NCBI GenBank assembly: GCA_023424865.1
Contig: JAFADM010000426.1
Location: 1 to 20,399, forward strand
DNA: 20,399 nucleotides
Direction: 5' to 3'
From: Bacillota bacterium
GTDB lineage: Bacteria > Bacillota_A > Clostridia > DSM-8532
Each line of letters begins with the position of its first letter. Positions within the stretch are counted from its first letter, which is position 1. The notes under the pieces were generated by a model. It had not been told where the DNA came from, did not search any database, and worked only from the letters and a program-made list of their open reading frames with translations. Below, piece after piece: positions 1 through 6,218 of the stretch. Position numbers and translations under genes: made by a program.

Positions 1-848
1 CCCAGCATCATCCCCTTGACGAAATACTTCTGCAGGAACGGATAAACCATCAGAATGGGAATGACGCTGACGATGATAGCGGCCATTTTGACGCTTTCCG
101 GAGAGTGATCCAGCTCAATGAGCCCCTCCTGCCCCGAAAGCGTGCCTCCCCGCAGCATTCCGTTTAGGGCCACCTGTAAAACCTGCTTTTCAAAGCTGTT
201 GATATAAATAACGCCTGACAGGTACTCATTCCACTTTCCAACGGCGTACATGAGTCCCACGGAGGCGGTGACAGCGCCTGAGAGGGGCAGGACGATTCGA
301 AACAGGGTATAGAATTCCCCCGCTCCGTCCATTTTGGCCGATTCAATGAGCTCTGCCGGGATGCCCTTGAAGAATTTAATCATTATGAGCATGTAGTACA
401 CGCTGACAGCCCCCGGGAGCATGAGCGCCCACAGGGTGTCCACCATATGAAGCTGCTTCACCACAAGATAGGTGGGAATGGTGCCTCCGCTGAACAGCAT
501 GGTAAAAAAGAAAAGCGCAAAAATGCCCTTTCTGCCCACCAGCCTGTCCTTGGACAGGGGATAGGCGCAGCCTATTGTAAGGGCCATACTTATAAGCGTC
601 CCAAAAAGGGTAATAATGATGGTATTTTTATATCCAATGTAAATAAAGGGCTGGGTCAGCACATATTTGTAGGTAACCACGGAAAAATGCTCCGGGTAAA
701 GATTGATGCTTCTTACGGAGGCAAAATTGGGATCATTCAGAGAAAACATAAGGACATACCAGAAGGGATATAGCATAAGAATTCCCAATATCACAAAGAA
801 AGTATAGTTGAAGAAGGAAAAGATTTTTTCACCCCTGCTTCTGAACAT
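1..848 (-). CDS. Carbohydrate ABC transporter permease, LplC/MalG type (3' end cut by window edge)
   Basis: This is the second inner-membrane subunit of a CUT1-type sugar importer. Translating from the ATG at 848 gives 282 residues without a stop, beginning MFRSRGEKIFSFFNYTFFVI. The visible part has several hydrophobic membrane segments and the EAA loop that docks the ATPase (ELIESAKMDGAGEFYTLFRI). It ends in the family's typical tail, VYPFLQKYFVKGMMLG, so probably only about 5-10 residues are missing. The start lies one base after the stop of the LplB-like gene upstream, and a GGAGG lies inside that gene's last codons, so the two are probably translationally coupled. No ATPase gene is visible; family members usually share an MsmX-type ATPase encoded elsewhere. 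The family is confident, the sugar unknown. Confidence 0.93.
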   Translation of the reverse strand, partial: MFRSRGEKIFSFFNYTFFVILGILMLYPFWYVLMFSLNDPNFASVRSINLYPEHFSVVTYKYVLTQPFIYIGYKNTIIITLFGTLISMALTIGCAYPLSKDRLVGRKGIFALFFFTMLFSGGTIPTYLVVKQLHMVDTLWALMLPGAVSVYYMLIMIKFFKGIPAELIESAKMDGAGEFYTLFRIVLPLSGAVTASVGLMYAVGKWNEYLSGVIYINSFEKQVLQVALNGMLRGGTLSGQEGLIELDHSPESVKMAAIIVSVIPILMVYPFLQKYFVKGMML

Positions 849-849
849 A

Positions 850-1806
850 TTAAATGACCCCCTCCTCGCCAAACAGCTTGCTTACCCATTGGGCCAGAGA
901 TATTAATATGAGGGCAATAACGGAATTAAAGAGGCCCACTGCCGTTGCAAAGCTGTAATTTCCTTTTTGCAAACCGTATTTGAAAACAAAGGTATCAAAG
1001 ATTTCACTGACCTCCCGCACTGCCGAGTTCTGCATAACCAGGATTTGCTCAAAGCCCGCGTTCATGAGTCCCCCGATTCTCAGGATCAGCAGCATCACAA
1101 TAACATTGCTGATGGAGGGCAGGGTGATGCTCCATATTTGTCTTAGCTTGCCCGCGCCGTCCATAATGGCCGCTTCATACAGGGACGGTGATATTTGGGT
1201 CAGGGCGGCCAGATAGATAATCGTTCCCCAGCCCACCTCCTTCCATATGTCCGATATGACCAGGATGCTCCGGAAATAGGACTGGGTGGCCAGGATGTTC
1301 ACCGGTTCGATGTTGAACACCTCAAAAATAATTCCGGGAAGGCCGTATTGGGGTGAGAGGATAGCCAGGATGATGCCGGAAAGGACAACCCAGGATATAA
1401 AATGAGGCAGGTAGAGGACGGTTTGAACAACCTTTTTAAATTTCCGGCTGTACAGCTCGTTTAATAAAAGGGCAAGAAGGATGGGAGCCGGAAAGCCGAA
1501 GATGATCTTGTAAAGACTGATGAGAATGGTATTCCGAAAGATATTCCAGAAATCAGGGGAATCAAATACCCGGCGGAAATTCTCCAGCCCCACCCAGTCG
1601 CTCTGCCAGATGCCCCTGAAAATGTCGAAATCCTTAAAGGCTATGACAATGCCGTACATCGGCAGATATTTAAAAAGAATGAAATAAATAAAGCCGGGAA
1701 GCAGCATGAGATAAAGGGCCCGATCGTTAATCATCATCTGGAGGGTTCTATTCCGCAATACCACAGGTCTGCTTTTTATTTTTCCGGTTGTTTTTAAAAT
1801 TTCCAT
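850..1806 (-). CDS. Carbohydrate ABC transporter permease, LplB/MalF type
   Basis: A 318-residue inner-membrane permease of a CUT1 sugar importer. The start at 1806 (MEILKTTGKIKSRP) is chosen because a perfect AGGAGG (1815-1820) sits 8 bases upstream. The reading frame stays open to 1947, but the extra 47 codons fall in an inverted-repeat element and resemble no protein. The first membrane segment is around LMLLPGFIYFILF, followed by the LplB-family stretch PMYGIVIAFKDFDIFRG. The EAA loop is EAAIMDGAGKLRQIWSITLP. The gene lies between its binding-protein gene and the LplC-like permease. The 161-base gap from the binding-protein gene contains strong hairpins that may lower permease expression relative to the binding protein. 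The substrate is unknown. Confidence 0.95.
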   Translation of the reverse strand: MEILKTTGKIKSRPVVLRNRTLQMMINDRALYLMLLPGFIYFILFKYLPMYGIVIAFKDFDIFRGIWQSDWVGLENFRRVFDSPDFWNIFRNTILISLYKIIFGFPAPILLALLLNELYSRKFKKVVQTVLYLPHFISWVVLSGIILAILSPQYGLPGIIFEVFNIEPVNILATQSYFRSILVISDIWKEVGWGTIIYLAALTQISPSLYEAAIMDGAGKLRQIWSITLPSISNVIVMLLILRIGGLMNAGFEQILVMQNSAVREVSEIFDTFVFKYGLQKGNYSFATAVGLFNSVIALILISLAQWVSKLFGEEGVI

Positions 1807-1840
1807 GATGCTTACCTCCTTGTCATGGCAGGTATCAAAA

Positions 1841-1909
1841 GCTCGGGGGCATCGAGCCCCCTCCTTTTTAGCCAGATTTGCTTCGCAAATGGCTACCAAA
1901 AAGAAGGGG
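1841..1909 (-). repeat. Intercistronic hairpin element, copy A of a two-copy repeat
   Basis: This non-coding element lies between the binding-protein stop (1968) and the permease SD. Read on the minus strand it starts with a long imperfect hairpin over 1909-1858. CCCCTTCTTTT pairs with AAAAGGAGGGG through one T-G wobble, TAGCC pairs with GGCTA, and ATTTGC-GAA-GCAAAT caps it. A second hairpin follows, GGGGGC-TCGAT-GCCCCC (1861-1845). The bases at 1858-1861 are shared, so the two hairpins compete. An alternative GCTCG/CGAGC stem is followed by TTTTG. The same order of blocks (GGGGGCATCG, CCCCCT, TTTGCTT, then GCTACCAAAA or GCTGCCAAAA) recurs at 8340-8397. It is probably a dispersed intergenic repeat that may act as a partial terminator or mRNA stabiliser. 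Confidence 0.6.
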
Positions 1910-1967
1910 TCTGATCCGTAATGTCCGTTCAGACCCTCAATGAACAAAGGCTGTCGCTTTTCAGGGC

Positions 1968-3524
1968 TTATCGGCCTGCTTTTCGCTTCTGATAGGCTTC
2001 ATTATAGGCTTGGGTCAGAGCTTCGCCGCCGCGCTTGTTCCACTCGGCCACAAAGGCGTTGAACATTTCATCAATGGGTCCCTCGGCGGTTATCATTTCG
2101 CTGAATTTCACGCTTGCAAAGCCATCCAGCTCGGACAGCTTGGTATCGCCTTCAATAAAGATGCCGTCCACGGGGCTGGGATAGCTGATGGAAACGGCGT
2201 ATTCCCTAATCTCCTGGAATTGGAGGGAGGTGTGCTTGTAGAGCTGGTTAAAGGTCAGCCTGAATTGGTCCACACCGCGTTTTTTCATATCTTCATCTGT
2301 GATTAGCCGGGTCACCATACCGTTTTCAAGGGTATAGTCGGTGCCCTCCTCGCCGTAATTGACAAGCATGTTGCCTTCCTCGGAGGCCAGATAATCCAAA
2401 AGCCGTATGGCCGCGTCGGCATGCTTGCTCTCCTTGAGCACCGCCGTCTTCTGCCAGCCGCGCTGGGTAAGGGTACGGAAGCCGATGGCCCTGTCGGTGC
2501 CTTTAAGGATAGTGCCCTGGACAAATTCCGCTTCGGGATTGTGCTGCTTCATAGGCTCATAGTAATTGTTGATATTGTTGGGATCCAGTATAAACGTCCG
2601 GTAAACAGGGGCTCCGATGATGCCCTGTATCAGCTTCTCCTTAAACCGGCTTGAATTATCGGTAAGGAATTCCATGTCGATGGCCTTGTTTTTATAGAGC
2701 CGGTTTAAAACCTTCAAGGCTTCCAGGGCGCCCGGGGTAACCGAACCGTTCATAATCCGGCCGTCCCACTCCACCCAGTAATTAGGAAGGGTTCCGAAAG
2801 CGCCGAAAACATGATCCCAGGAGGCCAGATCAAAGCCGTTGGCCAGGGTAAACCCACCAAGAGCGTAGGTATCCTTTTTGCCGTTGCCGTCGGGATCGTT
2901 ATTGGAAAAAGCCTCGGCAACCGTAATAAACTCGTCGATGGTGGAGGGTACCTTAAGGCCCAGATTGTCAAGCCAGTCCTTGCGGTAAAGGGGGATATTG
3001 TCAATGATGCTTCCCTTGATGGGAGCGGCGTAAATATGTCCGTCCTCATGCCTCATGGCATCCCATGTGCCGTCGTTTCCAAAGGCCTGAAGATTGGGAG
3101 CCTTATCAAAATACTCATCCAGGGCAAGGAGCACGCCCGAGCGGCTGTATTTCCACTCCGTGTCGTCAAGCCCGAACTGGATGATATCCGGCCTATCGCC
3201 GGAGGCCAGCATAATATTAAGCTTATTTTCCAGATCTCCGCCTGCGATGGCGGTAATTTTCAGCCTGGTATTGGTCCTCTCCTGAATCAGTTGGGTTAGC
3301 GGATTATCATAGCCCACGCCTGCCCACCTTTCGTACATGACAATACTTAATTCTGTGGGAGGCTCGGGAGTGGGCTCGGGGGTTGCCGTTTGGGTATTGG
3401 TGGATGTGGGCGCCGATGGGGTGGGTTCGCCAGGGCCGACGGTCGTCTGTCCGCAGCCCGAAAGCAGGAGCAGGCCCGCCAGAGCGGTACAAGTCCATTG
3501 GAGCATCAGCTTTTTCGTTCTCAT
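1968..3524 (-). CDS. Sugar ABC transporter substrate-binding lipoprotein (family 1 type)
   Basis: A 518-residue lipid-anchored solute-binding protein that should capture a carbohydrate outside the membrane. The start at 3524 has AGGAGG (3533-3538) 8 bases upstream; an in-frame ATG 11 codons earlier lacks an SD. The signal peptide is MRTKKLMLQWTCTALAGLLL with lipobox LSGC, giving a lipidated Cys24. A low-complexity Thr/Pro/Ser linker of about 30 residues follows before the folded domain begins near ELSIVMYERWAG. The body has the usual two-lobe features of extracellular solute-binding proteins in LplA/LipO-like importers, such as IIQFGLDDTEWKYSRSGVLL and NGKKDTYALGGF. It is the first importer gene after the AraC-type regulator and has its own likely promoter. 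The ligand cannot be read from sequence. Confidence 0.93.
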   Translation of the reverse strand: MRTKKLMLQWTCTALAGLLLLSGCGQTTVGPGEPTPSAPTSTNTQTATPEPTPEPPTELSIVMYERWAGVGYDNPLTQLIQERTNTRLKITAIAGGDLENKLNIMLASGDRPDIIQFGLDDTEWKYSRSGVLLALDEYFDKAPNLQAFGNDGTWDAMRHEDGHIYAAPIKGSIIDNIPLYRKDWLDNLGLKVPSTIDEFITVAEAFSNNDPDGNGKKDTYALGGFTLANGFDLASWDHVFGAFGTLPNYWVEWDGRIMNGSVTPGALEALKVLNRLYKNKAIDMEFLTDNSSRFKEKLIQGIIGAPVYRTFILDPNNINNYYEPMKQHNPEAEFVQGTILKGTDRAIGFRTLTQRGWQKTAVLKESKHADAAIRLLDYLASEEGNMLVNYGEEGTDYTLENGMVTRLITDEDMKKRGVDQFRLTFNQLYKHTSLQFQEIREYAVSISYPSPVDGIFIEGDTKLSELDGFASVKFSEMITAEGPIDEMFNAFVAEWNKRGGEALTQAYNEAYQKRKAGR

Positions 3525-3553
3525 AGATATATCCTCCTCAAATTCTAATGCTG

Positions 3554-3583
3554 CCAAACGTTTGGATGCTTATTAACGCGTTA
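3554..3583. promoter_or_regulatory. Tandem palindromes, candidate operator upstream of the importer
   Basis: Two perfect palindromes lie between the likely -10 box and the SD of the binding-protein gene: CCAAACGTTTGG (3554-3565) and TAACGCGTTA (3574-3583). Their centres are 19 bp apart and both have a central CG flanked by A/T, as in LacI-family operators. Sitting just downstream of the -10, they would suit repression. They match the catabolite (cre) consensus only at the core. A transcript hairpin is an alternative role. Confidence 0.5.
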
Positions 3584-3590
3584 CGAATCC

Positions 3591-3620
3591 AGTATAAGGC
3601 CGGGCTTTAAAGGCGGTAAA
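3591..3620 (-). promoter_or_regulatory. Likely sigma-A promoter of the region 1 importer operon
   Basis: On the minus strand TTTACC (3620-3615) and TATACT (3596-3591) are 18 bases apart. They match the -35 consensus at 4 of 6 positions and the -10 at 5 of 6. Transcription would start near 3584, at the edge of the TAACGCGTTA palindrome. No terminator is evident between the regulator gene and this site, so read-through from the regulator is also possible. Confidence 0.5.
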
Positions 3621-3723
3621 CCTTCACTTTCTCTGATGATTGTTAAAATCACTTATTTCCTCTGCTGTTTTTCTACTCTTTTTATACCTTTCTACGAATA
3701 CTCTGTTCCCGCTTTTTATTTAA

Positions 3724-5946
3724 TCAGTTCTTATCCAGAACAAGGTTGCGCCTGTATTCCACGGGCGTCATCCGATAGGCTTTTTTAAAAAAGCGGATAA
3801 AGCTCTGAACATTATTGTAGCCAATAGCCCGGGCCACCTCCTGTATCCGGACATCCCCTTCCCTCAGCATCTCCTGTGCCGCATCCATCCTTATCTGAGT
3901 GAGATATTCGATTATGGTGATGCCCGTTTCCTCCTTAAAGACCGTGCTGAGGTAATTGGGACTCAAATAAACGGTCACGGCAATGTCCCTTACAGAAAGA
4001 TCCTCACTGTACCGGAGCCGTATCAACTCCTTAATTTTTTCAGTCAGCTCCCTGTGCTGCTTCTTTTTTATATCCGCCGCAGCCTCTGCGCATTTGCTCA
4101 GGAAGTCCTCCAAAAACAGCTCCAGCTCATCCAGCGTTTCAGCCTCCTGGATACCGTTCCACAGCGCCATCCACTCCAGCTGGGGCTCCACTCTTCCCAA
4201 CGCCTCCGCCAGCGATTCTCTGAGGCCCGAGCTCAACTGGAAGGCCGCATACTTTATGTAGGTGATGGCAGGGAATTCCCCGGCTGCAGTGCGGATAAAC
4301 TTATTGAGCACCGTCAGGGCCTTTTGCGGATTCTGAGCCCGTATACAGTCCAGAATCTCATCCTGGAGACGCTTTCGGTCTATCTCCCCGTTAAGCTTTC
4401 CCTGGTGAATGTCCTCCATGGAAATCACCCGGTTCTTTCCGGTAAAAAACCTGCTGCCCATGAGCTGCAAAGCCTCCTGGTAAGCCCGGCTCAATTCATT
4501 GAGGCCTTGGCGGGCACCGCTTAAGGAAATGGTAACCCTGGCAGCCATCGAATCCAGGATGCTTTTAAGCTCTTCAAAAGCCGCTCTTATCTCTCTGTCA
4601 TCATTGTCCGTGTTGACGATAACTGCCATCTGATGCCCGTCTATGGGCGATACCAGGCAGGTTTGGGCATGCTGGTTCATAAGCGTCTCCACTTCTGTGT
4701 CCAGTGAGCTGTTTACCTGGCTTTCAAAGTTCAGTACGGCAACGACAAAGCGCTTTCCGGTAAACCTTATATCAAGAAGCTCCGTAATACTGTCCCATTT
4801 GGCCGGATCCCATATGTTGCCGTTTAAAAGCTCCCTTACCGAATGCTGTTTTATGTAAGGATAAGCTTTTTCATAGCAGGATTGAAGAATATCCTTTTCA
4901 TTCATCAAACGGCTGAATGCCGCACCAATAACAGAATATTCATCCCATCCCTTGCGAAGGGGATAGCGGGATCGGCCATTCACCTGGGTCACGAGGCTGC
5001 CCAGGGGCCTATAAAGCGAAATAGAAAAGAACACCGCCATTGCCAGTGCCAGAGCCAGAGCGACAAGGATGGTTGTTCGAATGACATTGTTAAGAAGCTC
5101 AACCGTCCCCACAACCTTGGAATAGGGCTTTACATAAGCAAAGGTCCAGCCAAGCTTCCCGGAATAGGTTTTGCTGCAATAATACTCCTCCCTGCTTATA
5201 AATAGCTTCTCCTCCCCGCTGTTAAAGCTATTTACCCTTTTAATAAGCTCAACGCTGGGATTCATTCCGGTTTGATTAAAAATAAGGGAGCTGCTCTCAT
5301 TAAATACCAGCAAATCCATTTTATATGGATTTTCCACGGATTGAAGCTTTTCGGAAAAGCTTAAGTAGTCCACATTAATAAGCAGATCGATACGATCCCC
5401 GCTGGTAAAGTCATTAAGGGAGCGAACAAAGGTAATCACCCTTCTGCCGCCCTCCACCCCCCAGCTGAACGTGACCTTCCGAGGTGCAAGGCCGTAAAGG
5501 CTGCCTAAGGTGTATTCCGTGAGGGCTTCCTTATCGTAGAAGGCTTCGGGAGAATATTTGGCATCGGAAAGGATATAGCTTTTATTCCGGTTAATGAGGT
5601 AAATGGACGCGATGCTGCGGTTGGCTGCCAAAAGATTATTAAAAGAGCGTATAACGCCGGACATGGCAATATGAAGATCCGTTTCATTTTTGAATGGGCC
5701 CATCAGGGCTTTGTACTGAGCGCCTGCGATAATCTGATCCATCAGGCTGTTGATTTCGGAAACCTGCTGTTCGACGGAGGCTTTCTTCTCTTCGAGAAAA
5801 TTACTGCTTGATAAATCGACCTGGCGTAGAATATGCTGCGTGCTGTGGCGTATGGCTAGGGCTCCGATGGCAAAGCTAGGAAGAATGACTGCTGCTAGAA
5901 ACATAACCAATATTTTACACAAGACCTTTCTTTTCATCAAAGTCAT
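3724..5946 (-). CDS. Membrane-anchored AraC-type transcriptional regulator with extracellular sensor domain
   Basis: A 740-residue one-component regulator. Residues about 8-30 form the first membrane segment (ILVMFLAAVILPSFAIGALA). Residues about 31-290 form an extracellular domain of the Cache-like type usual in this family. A second membrane segment spans about 291-313 (TTILVALALALAMAVFFSIS). A cytoplasmic linker follows, and the last 100 residues are a double helix-turn-helix AraC domain with the motifs LSPNYLSTVFKEETGI and GYNNVQSFIRFFKKAYRMTP. There is no receiver or kinase domain, so the sensor acts directly on DNA. The start at 5946 has GGGAGG 9 bases upstream. The gene lies between the importer genes and the divergent GH31 gene, so it probably controls both. 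The signal is unknown. Confidence 0.92.
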   Translation of the reverse strand: MTLMKRKVLCKILVMFLAAVILPSFAIGALAIRHSTQHILRQVDLSSSNFLEEKKASVEQQVSEINSLMDQIIAGAQYKALMGPFKNETDLHIAMSGVIRSFNNLLAANRSIASIYLINRNKSYILSDAKYSPEAFYDKEALTEYTLGSLYGLAPRKVTFSWGVEGGRRVITFVRSLNDFTSGDRIDLLINVDYLSFSEKLQSVENPYKMDLLVFNESSSLIFNQTGMNPSVELIKRVNSFNSGEEKLFISREEYYCSKTYSGKLGWTFAYVKPYSKVVGTVELLNNVIRTTILVALALALAMAVFFSISLYRPLGSLVTQVNGRSRYPLRKGWDEYSVIGAAFSRLMNEKDILQSCYEKAYPYIKQHSVRELLNGNIWDPAKWDSITELLDIRFTGKRFVVAVLNFESQVNSSLDTEVETLMNQHAQTCLVSPIDGHQMAVIVNTDNDDREIRAAFEELKSILDSMAARVTISLSGARQGLNELSRAYQEALQLMGSRFFTGKNRVISMEDIHQGKLNGEIDRKRLQDEILDCIRAQNPQKALTVLNKFIRTAAGEFPAITYIKYAAFQLSSGLRESLAEALGRVEPQLEWMALWNGIQEAETLDELELFLEDFLSKCAEAAADIKKKQHRELTEKIKELIRLRYSEDLSVRDIAVTVYLSPNYLSTVFKEETGITIIEYLTQIRMDAAQEMLREGDVRIQEVARAIGYNNVQSFIRFFKKAYRMTPVEYRRNLVLDKN

Positions 5947-6073
5947 GCCGGACAGCCTCCCTGATTTTATTTTATGATTTACAGCCTTCCTATTTCACAT
6001 ATCGGGAATTTTATACAAACTGCACACATTACCAGCCCCTCCATTAATAGAATTTGTTTATTATAGTATAAAC

Positions 6074-6102
6074 AGTATATCTCTTTACCCAACCTCCGGC
6101 AA
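6074..6102 (-). promoter_or_regulatory. Likely promoter of the membrane-anchored regulator
   Basis: On the minus strand TTGCCG (6102-6097) and TATACT (6079-6074) are 17 bases apart, matching the consensus at 4 of 6 and 5 of 6 positions. A TATAAT at 6065-6060 is an alternative -10 but lacks a good -35. The leader before the start codon would be about 120 bases. Confidence 0.5.
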
Positions 6103-6122
6103 ATAGTCACATTCTCCGATTA

Positions 6123-6151
6123 TGTAAAAAAACATGGACGGATGCTATAAT
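6123..6151 (+). promoter_or_regulatory. Likely promoter of the GH31 gene (extended -10)
   Basis: A perfect TATAAT (6146-6151) is preceded by TGC, making an extended -10. The hexamer 17 bases upstream, TGTAAA (6123-6128), is a poor -35. Good -10 with weak -35 often means dependence on an activator. Only 20 bp separate this -35 from that of the divergent regulator promoter, leaving room for one shared regulator site. Confidence 0.6.
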
Positions 6152-6172
6152 AAAAAGCGGGTACCGGGATAA

Positions 6173-6212
6173 ACCTCCTGCTGCCCTAACAATAGTCCGT
6201 AAGTCCGGAGGT
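6173..6212 (+). promoter_or_regulatory. Candidate SD-sequestering leader of the GH31 gene
   Basis: ACCTCC at 6173-6178 is the exact complement of GGAGGT at 6207-6212, which contains the SD of the GH31 gene. Pairing would give a 6-bp stem closing a 28-base loop and hide the ribosome binding site. A direct repeat AGTCCG (6194-6199 and 6202-6207) lies inside it, and a CCGG at 6164-6167 could compete for the 3' arm. A 6-base match could be chance. Confidence 0.35.
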
Positions 6213-6218
6213 ATAAAT

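Noticed and set aside
1807..1947. N-terminal extension of the LplB-like permease by 47 codons
   Set aside because: It lies in the hairpin repeat, has no SD, and a perfect AGGAGG precedes the internal ATG at 1806.
2811..3299. 162-codon plus-strand open frame inside the binding-protein gene
   Set aside because: It is antisense to a clear lipoprotein coding region, with no recognisable protein features.
3554..3565. CCAAACGTTTGG as a CcpA cre site
   Set aside because: The core AAACGTTT fits but the outer TG/CA positions do not, so a catabolite site is not supported.
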